From the NCBI RefSeq assembly GCF_043290135.1, contig NW_027464604.1, positions 689,501 through 753,500 on the forward strand: a DNA stretch of 64,000 bases, read 5' to 3'. This DNA comes from Rhipicephalus microplus (lineage: Eukaryota > Arthropoda > Arachnida > Ixodida > Ixodidae). Position numbers and translations under genes: made by a program. Position 1 is the stretch's first letter; every line of letters starts with the position of its first letter. The notes beneath the pieces are model-generated. The model was given only the letters and a program-made list of their open reading frames with translations. It was not told where the DNA came from and did no database searches. Of this stretch, positions 38,040 to 50,000 are shown piece by piece.

Positions 38040-40035
38040 TCGAGCACAACCATTCCATTAGAGGAGAATCGATGACAGGCAGAAACCACGTGGCTAATAT
38101 GTAATTGTTATCACAATTTAATCGACAAAGTAATGTTGTAAACAGCAGTAGAGGCAAGCATGAGTAGTCGTGTTGCAACTGTGAAGCTCGTGCAAAGGCC
38201 AGTTTGTCTGTGCCTGCATTCATACGGTGCCAAAACCGTTTCATTCTGGCATGGCATGAGAGAGCGTGCTGTGATGAGCGCATATGCTGTCCCACATCTG
38301 GATAGAACGGAGAACATAAACAGGCATTTAATTGTAAGCAACGAAATGAGCAGCAGATCTGGCCCTTCACGTCAGCCCCGAGAAAGCCAAATAACATAGA
38401 AGTTAATCTCCTGCAAATATTTTTTTAGCATCCCAGTTTCCTCAGTCTGAGCAACATGGCACACGAAAATTTGTTGGCATTGCCGCCCCTATCTGCCACC
38501 ACACGTTAATATGGACATTCCGTGCCTTCACAGGTGGAGCGTGCCGAGCCTTCAACATTGGAGAGATGCCCTCGGTGTCTGCTAGATTGCAGCAGATTCT
38601 ACACAAGGTCTGTACAACGCTGTCGGGTGTTTCAAAAACACATCAATTTTCTAATTATTTCTTTTTTTAGCTTAGCAAGTGTTGTCGTCCTTGCATAATA
38701 ACAAGGAAGTCATTTTTTTTATGCTGTTGACCGGTGGTTTGCATTCCAAGGCTCGTTTAGGGCAGTGTGTTGGCTATCGCTTGGACACCAGTGCTAGTAC
38801 TGAGTGGCAAGTTTCGAAATGTCTCGTAAGTGCTTTCTATTCATAGAAACCAGAAATGCTGAAACCTCAAAGTGAGGCTTTCCTTAAGGGTTGAGCACCT
38901 TAACCATATCTGTCTGTCAGTCGGTCTGTGTAGTATCTATCTGATCGATCAGTTTATTCTATCCTATTAAGTCTGGGCGCTCTGTGATCGTCTCCTTAAC
39001 TTGACACCTAAGGTCAGCAACTCACTTATGAGTCGACTTAGTCGAGACTCGCTCATACTCAAATAAGCCAGGTGCTTGACTGATTAGGGGTGAGTAATAT
39101 TTTAGCGAGCTTGATGTCGAGCGAGTCTCGTTTAAGAAAACTTTGGTGGGTTAGAATGAGCCCCAGGCGCGAAGTATGTATAAGTGAGTTTGAGTGAGCT
39201 CTAATGTTTTGCCAACTAATGTTTGACATGAATCAAAACTTGCATGACAGGAAACAGTATGTTATAAAAGGGTTTGATTCAGCAATTCACTGACATTTGC
39301 TTTCTATAATATACAAGATGTTTATTTACACTACTTACAAATGCGTTAGAGAGCCAAGAATCTATGGTTGACTGTTTTCGAAAAGTCTCTTGTCACTGTC
39401 TTTTCGACCACTTATTCAACCTGCACCGACCGCTTGTCTTCCTCTATTGCTTGCTGCACCGTTTAGTGTACCAAGGGTCGGTAATGCAGTTTCCCTTACA
39501 TATTGGGCGTGAGGCCCACCACCGGAGGCGCGAGTGCTGTGTCGTACAGGGTTGGATCACGTGATCTCGCCTCGCACTGGCAAAGGAAAGCTGGCGGTTG
39601 CATGTGTGATTCTACCGTGACTTTGCAGGGTCTTCATTTTCGAACAGCGTTGTTTTGCTCTGGCTTCATGTGTGCGGACTTCTGCAGACAGACTACACAA
39701 TCCGGAAAGACAGCAAAATTTACCGGCGACATGCCACAGGGCGCTACATACGTGAAGGTAGTCTCACGGCGGTTGCAGTGCCATTGTCTCCTGTCTCTTT
39801 TTGTGTTTTGGTTGTTATCAACAATGGGGTTAACATGAGCACCGACCATGAATGCTCGCATAAAAGCGGAACATTTAAGTTTGCGCACGGGAACCCTGTC
39901 ACAACTAATAATGAATGTGCGAAAAGTCCAATTATATATATTTCAAAATAGAATGTAGGTGTGTGGAGCTGGGGGAAGTTGCTGTCATTGTCATTACACT
40001 CAAGAATGTGCCCCGTTGTTGTCCGATTTGTGAGA
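38040..40035. other. Spacer between duplicon copies A and B
   Basis: About 2 kb not found elsewhere in the window. Most of it is AT-rich. Around 39010-39200 it has a cluster of GAGTCGACT, GCGAGTCTCG and GTGAGTTTGAGTGAGCT words that looks like decayed GAGT-type simple repeat. There is no transposon motif. One exon-like island at 39688-39757 is listed separately. It ends at the start of copy B. Confidence 0.6.
39688..39757 (+). other. Candidate 70-bp internal exon in the spacer
   Basis: Preceded by TGCGGACTTCTGCAG and followed by GAAG then GTAGTC, giving AG and GT borders. The frame reads TDYTIRKDSKIYRRHATGRY then IRE, charged and free of stops, and 70 bases is a plausible exon length. I do not recognise the protein and no neighbouring exon is evident, so chance is a real alternative. 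Confidence 0.22.
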
Positions 40036-42090
40036 GAGTCTAGATATAGCCCGGAAGTTCAATTCTTTTCCCTTTATTTTGGTAATGTCACCTTATTCTA
40101 GTCTATTTCGTTGCAGATGCTTCTGTTTGTTCGGCCAGCACGTTAGACGCAACTTTCTTTCTTACATCATACATGTGTCGCTCCAGTTAGAGCTACTTTT
40201 CTGGCCAAGGTAACCTAACAGTAGCCTGTGCCACTCCCACCCTCCTCCCCGGCTCTCCTTCTCTATGTGTGTATTCGACCACACTGGTTTCCGTCCACCA
40301 GTAGCGTAGCCAGGGGGTGGCACACCCGGCCCGTGCCTCTGCCCTCCCAATATTTTCCTATGGTATATAGGGGAGCAGAAAATAACGGTGTGACTTTGTT
40401 TTCTTTCTTTTCTTCTTTTTTTGCAATAAAACCTGCCTGTCTACGGTCAGCGTTTTGTTTGCGTGGACAGGGATTTTTTCACCTGTGGTGCGGTAGCACT
40501 TTACGCGAGTCACGCAGCGGCGAGGGCAGCAATTGCGAGCCGATGTATTATTGGGAGTTCTTCATCGATGGTGATGACCTATATATATTGAAAAAGTATC
40601 AACACTGGCCAACTTGTGCTATAATAATAGCGCGTGGTTGCTGATGTGGAGAGGCGTTATCAGTATCACTCGCTTATCACTTACTGTCATATGCACGTGC
40701 TTCACGAGATAGTCTATGCTTCAAGATTTCTTGGATCTCGCCCTGCACTTTTGGAGTTGGTCTTGCATGAGATGACCGCGAACGGCAGTGCAGCTTGCTT
40801 TTGTTTGTTAGAAGCTCTTTACGCTATCATGTCACGATTTTTTTTGAGCGAACGACCACTCTTACGTCACTAAGATTCTTGTGCAATCACAACTATTTAA
40901 TTTCTTTTTGAGTGTGATGTGTTCTTTTTAATGTCTCCGCGGAACCTAGCTTTCAACTAAACCTTTTTTAGATATTATTTTACGTGTTACGAGGGCTAGA
41001 TGTCACGTGTGTGGATGTAAAAAAGTAGTGCAGTTCATACCTAGCAATCATCTGTTCAAAAACTTCCTTCAAAATCTGTTTCAGTTTAATGTGTAACCTA
41101 AGGAAATTAAAGTATGCACTGGTGCCCCCACGTTGCTAAACATGGATATTTTCAAGCTCCCAGGACAACTTAGTAAAGGCTGCTAACTGCTGCAAAATTG
41201 AAATTTCGCTGCTCCAGAAACCGCTCCCAATTTAGTTTCAGCCATCTCACCCCAGTTTGAGTAAAGCGTTAACCTTAGGTCTAAAAACTGAAGGTTCAAT
41301 TCCTGCAGCAGTTTTGCCGTAAAGTGAAGTACCCTTCCATTCTCCAAAGAGACACTAAAGAGCAAAACAATTTTTTTGCATATATGTACTTCTAAATACA
41401 CTATCCGACAAACACTTTTCTTGCGGCAACATGATGCTCGGCAACGGACAAAACATGCAAGAAGAAAATTTGGGTGGAGATTCCAATGAGATTGCCTTTG
41501 CCAAACACAGTGACGCACGAAATAATGAAGGCGTCTACTGGGGGGGGGGGGGGGTCACACATAGCGTCTACTCATTAAAAATGAAGTACATTCTGTTCAG
41601 TGGGTGCTAGACCTAGCATACGATGATTGGAAAATTTCATTGAGCCAATGTCATAAAAATACGAAAAAGACATCTTGAAATTTGCTACGGGATGCTCAAA
41701 CGCAGGGGTGCAACAGCTGTTCTGATTGCGTCAATTTTATGAAATTGCTCATTTGTGTGCCGAGCTGTGCCAAAACCATAAAATTTTCCGAAATTGTGCC
41801 ACGCTGCGCCAAAACGCCCGACGGGCCTCAAAATTTTCTCGTTTGCCCTAAGGTGAGCGAGAAATGGAGACCATTTTAGCCACTTGTAGTTTGCATAATC
41901 AGTCTATGCGGGCAGACCCTAACCATAAACCGCAGTGTAAAACAGCTGCTCATTAGTTCAAGACACTCGCAAAACTCTATCAACCAGATGAAGTTACAAC
42001 GCCGCGTGCCTGTCGGTCTGCTGACCGCAGCAGATATATTTAACGGCGGGACGACGCAACGACAACACAAAAGATGTGTTGCCGTAGCCA
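40036..42090. repeat. Duplicon copy B, part 1 (equivalent to A1+A2)
   Basis: The uninterrupted version of 1-359 joined to 10261-11945. The join at 40391 shows that the 9.9 kb between 360 and 10260 is either an insertion in A or a deletion from B. It includes a run of 15 G at 41540-41554, at the same place as the G tracts at 11410 and 18484. There is no gene call. Confidence 0.87.
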
Positions 42091-43750
42091 GCAACACTTC
42101 GTTGGAAATATGAATTTTCTAGTCATCAAGTGCTGCCATGGCATCTTAGGAACCATTAGGAAATAAAGCTGTAAGTGTTCAAGCTCTCAGCATATCGAGC
42201 TTGTACACTACCAGCTTTACAGCCAGTTCATGCCGTGACGTCAGTTGCCATAGCAACACAGCATGTTATAGATATCCGGTGCCATTGCGAAGCCAACTGG
42301 CAGGTTGGTCTCGCAAAGGTTTGATTAGATTGCTTTATCTGGTCAAACGCGCCTTGCAAGCAAGCCAAAAATTGTGCCCTAAACCTAACTCCTTCATGAA
42401 AAAAAAAATGAAGGGAAGGAGGGGGGGGGGGGGGTTGTGCTTCGAAAATTTCTTGGTCTTGTTCTAACCTGTGCAGAAACACCGCTTAAGCCACCTTCAC
42501 CTAGTATATGATGGCCTGTGAAAAAGCCTTATAATATTTAGAAGGGGCTTATAGTAGTCTCTAGACACTTTGCAGTTTGTTCAATCACTGATGTATATAT
42601 ATGCCACATATTAGTCAGTAGGAAAAGTTACTGGCAAAATTATTTGGGGTACAATATGACATCTCTACAGCTGTAAAAAATCCGTTTTTTCCAGTTTTAG
42701 GAATCTCATGGTCACCAACTGGGGAAATCCACATTTGAATTCTCAAACGATTTGACAGGCCTGGTGACTTCTAATGTGGACCTCATGATTGTTTGCGGAG
42801 TGGGGTGATTAAAGAAATTACTACTTTGTTGAAATTGGAGTGCACGTATTCACTGTGCATGATTTAGGGAATGTTAAATGGCTTGCACATAAATATATAT
42901 TTTTAAGTCTAAGCCTTCTTTCTCAAGCTACTCAAAATTCGGTCTTTCGTGGTAAAAAAAAATGATTGTTTTTTCGCTTGTAATCTGCTACAAATTTAAA
43001 TTTTAGTGCTCCAAAAGTAAAATTTTGCTGCTTTGAAAATTGCTCCAAATTCTAGTTCAGCTGTCGCACCCTGGCAAACGTTTAAGCACGAAATTTACCA
43101 TTGAAATGTTGACCTTGATTTTTGTTCATTATTAATGAAATGATGACAGTGAAACTTGTAGCATTAGAGATCTCAGACCACAGTTTGTTCATCTAAGTCA
43201 AGCAATTGTTTTTCTTTATTGTCCCGACTATATCTACTTGCGGCGAGTCTGGAGGCGCACGCTCGCTTTATTTGCGGACTGTGTACAGAAAGGAGGTTGT
43301 GCTTCTACCTATTGCTGAAATCTTGTTCCAAACTAACTCGCCGCCGTCCATTGAAAAAAAAAAAGGCTAGCGCACTCAAATAATGCTCAGGTTCATTTCT
43401 ACTTTTGCACTTTCTGGTGTTACCAACGCAATGGAAACATGGTAGGAAGCATATATGACACCTCTTTCTGATACTTCAAGACAGGAGTGAATTGATAAAT
43501 ATTCCATTCTGCACGCACGTACCATTGTGCATCGGGTTCAGAAGGCTTGGCCACAAAATCTTTCACAAACTGGCAGAGGAAATAATAGACAACATAATCT
43601 TTTCTTTTTTTCTGAGAAAAATTGTTTTGGAAACGTTTACTTCGAATTCGTATGCGGCAGCCAGTGCCCATGAAAATGATAAATTGGCACATTCTTGTTC
43701 AAGGTATCACATTTCGTGCTTATTGAAATAAGTACTTCATTAAGGTGAAA
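42091..43750. repeat. Duplicon copy B, part 2 (equivalent to A3)
   Basis: Matches 19045-20764 without the 86-bp insertion seen in A3. It has a run of 14 G at 42421-42434 and a longer A run near 43350. The LINE site is empty at 43750. Confidence 0.87.
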
Positions 43751-44797
43751 GTAAAAGCATAAGAGGGATGGTCACTATTTCTCACAAGTAGGTGTGAATA
43801 GCACTCGCAATAGCAGGAGTAATAGCAGTAGTAATAAGAATGTCAATAAAAATAATAATTGTTCAAAATAAAAACACAAAATTTGGAGACATGAAAGATC
43901 ATGTTGTGATGCAGTTTTGGAAAGTCGTTTTAGTAAAGAAAAAAAAAAAACCAAGCCCGCACAATCCCACATGCAATCTTCAGTGCCGATTAAAAAATGT
44001 GAAACATTTTCATATGCAATAAGGCTCTCCAGAGACGCACGGGAACAATATAATTTTATAGAATCAAAAAATGTCCTTATTAGTACTAATATATTTTCAT
44101 TGCACCTGAAGAAAAAAAAGCACCGTTGGCAAAAATTTGTTGTGATGCTTTTAGCTGAAATAGAGACATTGTTTCTAACCAGAAATGCTTTTGTGTGGGC
44201 TTGTAAACAAAGCGAGACGGCATGTCATTTCAATCCGTCAACATTTTTATGCAATTAACTAGAAGAATCTGGGAAAAAGTTTCAGAAGTAATTAGCGCCG
44301 ACGCTTTTGCGTGACTCTTGTCCACACTTTGCGAACAGGCCAGCAGCAGTGAATCTTCAATGTATTGCTCAATAATCGAGTGTTATTGTCAAGGATTATT
44401 ATTCGAAGAAGTTCGTTCACTGATATATTTATGTGGGCGTCGAGAGTTGGCTCTCGACGCCCACATGCGGAGTGCGCGGACACTGTGTAAAAACAACTAT
44501 ATTTTACTCGCGGTGGCTGCTTAGGCCATAAAAGCAGGGAGCGAGCGAGCGCCTACAGACCGGCTGTGATCTACCACCCATTCGTTATATTGTTCCCTTC
44601 ACAATTGATCAGGTAATCGTGCATATACCCAAATACATGCTGCCAAACCATCTGATATTGCTGTCCCGATTCATCTTGTTGGCATCACTTAAAGGAGTAC
44701 TGAGACAAATTTTCAATATTTAGGAAGTGTGGTTCTATAGAAGACGATTAGTTTCAAGAAGACAGTTTGTATTGCGTGGGAAAACATCGCATATGTT
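43751..44797. repeat. Duplicon copy B, part 3 (equivalent to A4 and start of A5)
   Basis: Matches 25297-26015 joined to 32185-32544. Gypsy element 2, the SINE remnant and the outer half of the foldback are absent. The short foldback is at 44431-44466. The possible promoter/first-exon block corresponds to 44471-44600. Confidence 0.85.
44431..44466. repeat. 16-bp foldback in copy B
   Basis: ATGTGGGCGTCGAGAG, loop TTGG, CTCTCGACGCCCACAT: a perfect hairpin. The left arm is cut short relative to copy A by the junction with GATATATTT, but the right side continues GCGGAGTGCGCGG as in copy A. Confidence 0.92.
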
Positions 44798-45112
44798 AGA
44801 TGCGGAAGCTTGTTATACTCGCGCCTTGTAGTGCGCCGTCCGCGCCGTCCGCGCCGTCCGCACCGCTTCTCGAACATTCGACAGCTGACGCGCGCGCATG
44901 CGCCGTCGCGCCATCGCCCACTCTTCCACCATCTGTGCATCCCTTCCTCCTCTACACACCGCGCGTGCTTCACTCCTCCACCATCTGTGCACCCTTCCTC
45001 CTCTACACACCGCGTTCGACATCTACAATTCTCCTGATTCTCCAGTGGACGCGCATGTGGCGTCGCGCTTCGAGAACATTCAACAGCTGACAGTGCATGC
45101 GCCGTCGAGCTG

Positions 45113-45148
45113 TATATATACTCAAGGTCGGCGCTCGCTCGCTCAGTT
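45113..45148 (+). promoter_or_regulatory. TATA/initiator core promoter in the B-specific insertion
   Basis: TATATATA starts at 45113 and the arthropod initiator word TCAGTT lies at 45143-45148, its A at 45145 being 32 bases from the first T. That is the normal TATA to start-site spacing. An ATG follows at 45201. Confidence 0.6.
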
Positions 45149-45200
45149 GCCGCTCGTCGGTTGGTTTGTACGGCGCGTCGACGTCCAAGGTCGCGGTGAA

Positions 45201-45341
45201 ATGAATTCCAACGAATCCACAAACACAATGATCGACGTCCCTTCGACCAGCGCCGCCCTTTCGCATACGTGTGTACGTGTTCACTCATTTAACACCCCCT
45301 CCTACAACCACGTTAACCAATTTAGCCATCGACCCAAGTAA
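45201..45341 (+). CDS. Short ORF behind the B-insertion promoter, likely first coding exon
   Basis: Starts at an ATG 56 bases from the predicted start site: MNSNESTNTMIDVPSTSAAL and onward, 46 codons to a TAA. The TAA overlaps a strong 5' splice site: CCCAA then GTAAGT at 45338. If spliced there the frame stays open, so this could be the first coding exon of a gene or element whose rest is not here. Part of the ORF end and the donor are tandemly repeated 61 bases downstream. I do not recognise the peptide. Confidence 0.35.
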   Translation: MNSNESTNTMIDVPSTSAALSHTCVRVHSFNTPSYNHVNQFSHRPK

Positions 45342-45410
45342 GTCGCAATTTAACACCCCATTTCACAACCACGTTAACCAATTTAGCCATCGACCCAAGT
45401 AAGTCGCACT
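45308..45410 (+). repeat. 61-bp tandem duplication carrying two 5' splice donors
   Basis: CCACGTTAACCAATTTAGCC through CCCAAGTAAGTCGCA occurs at 45308 and again at 45369. Each copy has the donor GTAAGT (45338 and 45399). A third partial copy of the flanking TTTAACACCCCGTTAACCAAT follows. Confidence 0.8.
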
Positions 45411-45483
45411 TTAACACCCCGTTAACCAATTATATGCTCCGCAACATCCTCAGTGTTCCCCCGAGGGAAGCTGCGGGCAATTT

Positions 45484-46455
45484 TTTTTAATACCTCTACT
45501 TTTAAAAGACACTATCAATTTCGATATCAAGTGGGTGGCTTCTCTGTGATATGACAAGGCAGTGTGGCGTTGCAGGAACTTGGCAATTTGCTACGTACTA
45601 ATGGCAGAAAAGCGATCTGCTCGTGGTACATATAAACCATGAGTGCATTGTCCCTATTGACCATAACAGTGATTTCTGTGATTCAGGCTGCATGGAAACT
45701 CCGTTTTCAAACTCGGAGGAACCTTGTTGACTCGTCATGATGATGTCCACTCCATTGTGTCCAATACGTTGGAACAAAAACTTTAAAGTCAAAGTAACTA
45801 TCTCATGCACGCTGGCTGACTATTGTGTGGCAAGTGGTAATACTGCTTGCATACCGAGGAAACTAAAAATATCCCTTTTGCGATGTCTCAAAATTCTCTC
45901 GGTACACGTTTTAAAGACACTAAAACCAAAAACATTTTACGCGTATTAGTGATGTACAATTTCTCAATCCAGGAAATACCACCCTTACCGCGAAACGACG
46001 CTTGGTAATTGAGATAACGCACCAAAAGAAAATTTGGGTGGAGACGCTCACTTGATATTTTCGCACGAAACCAGGTGACATCATAAAATTCAAACACGTG
46101 TACTGGGTCTCATGTAAATATTGATTCATCAAAATTAAGTACACTGTTATCTGTCGGTGTGATGGACCTAAGATACAAAATTTCAGAAATATTCATCAAG
46201 CCAATGTTGCGAAAATACAATTCATTTTCAAAAATTAGCATCACAAAATAAAAAATAAACTTCATCCCTAATATTTTCTTCGCTGAAAATGAACTTGTGG
46301 CTTGAGAGGTCTCTGTGTGCCGCGTGGCAGTCTAAACTGAGACATTAGTTCTCTTTAGTGTACCTTCAAGAAAATATTGGCAACTGCTGGTGCAACTGCT
46401 GGAGTCACTACAAACATTGCTTTGAAGCAATATTTGATTTTATTGAATTACTAGC
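45484..46455. repeat. Duplicon copy B, part 4
   Basis: Matches 32545-33505. AT-rich, no gene. Interrupted at 46456 by a LINE fragment. Confidence 0.85.
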
Positions 46456-47028
46456 TTTTAGTCAAATTACTAACTTATCAATCTCTCGTAAGGACGAAGA
46501 TAGAATACGCATCAGCCATTTGGGGCCCGCATCAAGCATATCTCATCGATCAACTCGAGTCACTTCAAAATCAAGCCACACGATTTATTCATTCTACGTA
46601 CTCTTATGACGTCAGCATATCAGCACTGAAAGCAGAATCTGGCCTATCATTGCTTGCATCTCGTCGCCGCATTTCTAGTCTTTCCCATTTTCACAAGTTT
46701 TTTTACAGCTCGCTCGGCAGGCCACCATACATTCTTCCTCCGGCCCGCATCTCCCATCGCACTGGTCACCCGCAACAAGTTGAGCGGCCGCGTACGCGCA
46801 CCGTCACTTTTTCGTCCTCATTCTTTTTTCGTGCAGCTACGGACTGGAACGGCCTTTCTAACGAAATCACCGCCATAACCTGTCCTACCACCTTTTTGAA
46901 CACCGTAACAAACTACCTTGCATTGTAAAAAAAAAATGGCTTTCACGTCTCATATATGTACCCACCCCGTATGTAATACCCCTTCAATGGGGCCTTTAAG
47001 GTAATAAAATGAAATGAAATGAAATGAA
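46456..47028 (+). mobile_element. 5'-truncated CR1/L2-like LINE 3' end
   Basis: About 570 bp absent from copy A at 33505. It encodes the last 140 codons of a LINE ORF2, then a 3' UTR with GGGGCCTTTAAGG and a tail of GAAAT units. It is a different family from the LINE at 20786 (different tail and protein). Truncation at the 5' end is typical of incomplete reverse transcription. Confidence 0.82.
46503..46928 (+). pseudogene. LINE ORF2 C-terminal fragment
   Basis: An open frame from EYASAIWGPHQAYLIDQLES through RRRISSLSHFHKFFYS and RTVTFSSSFFFRAATDWNGL to the stop at 46928. YAS/C-x-IW-x-P near the thumb and the final RT-x-W-N-x-L motif are shared with CR1/L2-type ORF2 C-termini, including VIWDPY and TIVDWNALP in the element at 20786. 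All catalytic parts are missing. Confidence 0.82.
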
Positions 47029-50000
47029 ACATGAGAGGTTCACTGACATTTTAGTCCTATCACTTCATTGAACTCGGCCTTGTCGTTGACCCTTGTGTTC
47101 TAGCGACTTAACAGCAGTCTTGAGTTCTTTTTGGGGCAAGGCATAGCATTATTGTGATCCCTTTCTTGTGCCCAATGCAGGGGCTATCGTGATATTTCTG
47201 TGGCAGAATAATCCGAAGACATGCAGTGAATTTAGCTTAGATGTCGAAGACCTGTACTACGATGAAATCGGGTTACGTTGTGACAGATTTTTCATGTTTT
47301 TTTCTCTTGCTGCAGAATCGTCAATATAAAGGCAAATGAAGAATGGCAGAACGTTCATAAAATATTTCCTCACACTACGGAGTGTTCTACTGATCCCAAT
47401 TTTCAATACAAATGGCTCTATTGTGGTGGGGAGGTGGGGTGGGGCAAATGACTCTACATCGTGTGGGCAGCTTTGTGACAATGTTGTTTTTGGCTGAGCA
47501 TGATTGAGAAAAAAGGCTAGCACAAAGTTACACAATGAAAAGTTCATTAGAGTTATCTACAACTGTTTTCTGTTCTAGCAACCTCACAGTTGTATGAAAA
47601 TTTATTCATACATGTGCCTCCGCAATCAAGATGTTTTACCTCAAAGATACCTTGTTTTGCTCGATTGGTGATTGGCTGGAAATGAAACGAGCACATTATG
47701 CAACAAACGGCATTGTAAACTTTTATTTTGTCTGGCCCACTGAGCGTTGAGTAGTGAAGTTCAAGACTAGCATAGTTTCCATGCGTCCGTCCATTTAACC
47801 ACCTTCAGCAAACTTCATCTGGTGCGTGTAGTGAACAAAACGATAGGCAGGTAGTCTTTTTTTTTGTAAACGGTTGCGTGTAAAGGAAAGGTGAATTGCC
47901 CACAACACTTGTGCAGGCCACGTTCATACGCCTCTGGGCTGTCTAAAAGATACTCTTGCGGTAAAAACTCGATGCTGAAGTGCCTCTGCTTAACTTAATT
48001 TGTGCAAAAGACAGGGTTCTTGTTACAAAGGAGCAGATTACTCAAAGCTTAGCTTTATGGAGCCAGCCAATTCAGTAGGCGATTTTCTCACTTGCTGCTG
48101 TGGCTAAGTAACATCGGAATTTGTGCATTGCTAGAGAAGTATCAAATGTCTTCGACGTTTACTTGTTGTTTAGTTCACCTAACACGCAGTTTCAGTTTTT
48201 CGGCTTCCCTGTGTCGGCCTAAAATAAACATGTCTGTTCAACATCGATAATTGCTAGGCTTTAATGTGCCAACAAGATATCATTGTGAGGTACGCTGTAG
48301 TGTGCGTACAAAGATAGTGACCGCTTGGGGTTCTCCAATGTGCACATAGCTTTTGGTTCGCGGGTGTTCTTTTTATATTTCGTCCCCATCTAAATGCAGC
48401 CGTTATGGTCAGGAAATCCATCCCGCGCTATCAACCATACGACCGCGACACCACCCGTGCTATGCTGCCACAGTTGTTCGCCTGATCAACATCAACGTAC
48501 ATGCATTCCACAGACAGGGTGTGCATATGCCGCCAGAAAAAGTGATGCTGCAGCCACTACTTATTCGTTTTTTTATTATAGAAGTGCGCAGTGTAGTATC
48601 GTTGCCGCACGGGCATATAAGCCAGTACTACAATAGCACAATGTCCCAACCAGGAAATGATCACGAGGAAGTTGCCATCACTGCACAACACTGTTTCTTC
48701 AATGCCACATGCATAGATGCAGTCCGCTTTGCAGAGCTCCTCTCTATTTTTAAGTATTATTTATGTGAGAGTAGCCTTCTGACAGTTTTTTTAGCCACAG
48801 TACAGTATTACTGGCGCAATGGCTTTTAGAGCTTATCGTTCCAGAATGAAGCACGGTAGCGCCAAGAGTACGTTCTCTCTCTGCAGCCGGTTCGCAAATG
48901 GCTGTATTGTGTCGCGAATTTCTGTCAAGTACGGCTTTTTGGTGAGCTACCTATCCAGTCCTGGTCTCCTATAAAACCAAGACTTCAGATCATGCAAGTC
49001 TCCAAAAGCACATGAAATTTCGGAGGTTTATTTATAGCGAAAAGAACAACGTAGGAAACCACATCAGCACATCTTTCATAGCCTTTGGAGATACCATTTT
49101 AAACTTGGTACAGGAGCCTTGCAATAATCCACAAGTGTCAGTGCTGAAATTGGGTTAGCATAGATTCTTTTATCTTGTGTTGTCTATCTGGTGGTCTGTC
49201 ATCCTCTTGTGCAGTATTAGCTGACGTGTGCCGAAGAATAATCCAGAGTTGAAAGTTCGTGCAGTCGTGTGTCTTGTTGTCCTGTTATAAATTTATACAG
49301 CCATAGGCTATAGCTGCAGACTAGTTCACCTGGCTTGCAACCCTGTAAATCATGTGTAGAAATCATGAAAGACCTGGTGTCTATTCGTCAATTAGTCAAA
49401 CAAGCTTGTTTTAATCAACTTTAATTGAAACCTATTCCTGAATATTTTGGTCTGTGGCAGATAATATTTTGGTCTGTGGCAGATTTTTTTTGCACAATGA
49501 CAGTTGAAGTATTTGTTCATTTTATTCCATAATGGCCACATGGCATTTGATCTGGATAGTACATTATAACACCTACTATCATTGTTGTTCATTGTTTTTG
49601 CTTGCATATATGTTATACTGCAGTGCTTAGAACTTATCTTGAGGTGTTTATTTCTATTTACGTATGCAGGTGTCTGAAAAAGCACAGCGTTTCATCAAGA
49701 CGTGGCTGTTGAAGTTTGTTGGCCTTGATGGAGGTTAGGAAAGGCACTTTACCGATGTGTTCATAGATTTGCAGCCCGGTCGCTGCTGCCCCTTGGAGCA
49801 GGGATCTGCGACAGCCTGTGATGGTTGGTTTCCTGCCCAATCGCTGCTTGCAGGACCCTTGGAAGCCCACTTTCATTGCCTCATCTGCTGCTGCAGCCTC
49901 TGAGTCATTGCCCAACCTCTGCTTCTCTGGCCAGCCCTATGCCGATAGAGCCTTGCTGTACTCGCCTCCTAGTTCGGGCTTCATTACTGAACTGCAGCAA

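Larger units (their letters stand above)
44798..45483 (+). mobile_element. B-specific 686-bp insertion with promoter, short ORF and duplicated splice donor
   Basis: Absent from copy A (32539-32550), and GC-rich against an AT-rich background. It has three 9-bp GCGCCGTCC repeats, a direct repeat of CCACCATCTGTGCA...CCTCCTCTACACACCGCG (about 44930 and 44975), and a longer-range repeat of GAACATTC(G/A)ACAGCTGAC (44874 and 45073). A core promoter and a 46-codon ORF follow. It ends in T-rich sequence. No terminal inverted repeats or protein motif identify the family, so it may be a transposon fragment or a retro-copied or moved first exon. Confidence 0.6.

Noticed and set aside
39010..39200. A regulatory element of GAGTCGACT words
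   Set aside because: It looks like a decayed simple-sequence repeat, with no conserved spacing or partner in copy B.
44713..45288. A 191-codon minus-strand ORF opposite the promoter module
   Set aside because: It is Arg/Cys-rich, made from GC-rich direct repeats, and antisense to a better-supported TATA/initiator promoter.
48353..48829. A 158-codon gene in copy B
   Set aside because: The partner in copy A is shorter, differs at many residues and ends differently. There is no domain or splice context beyond chance.
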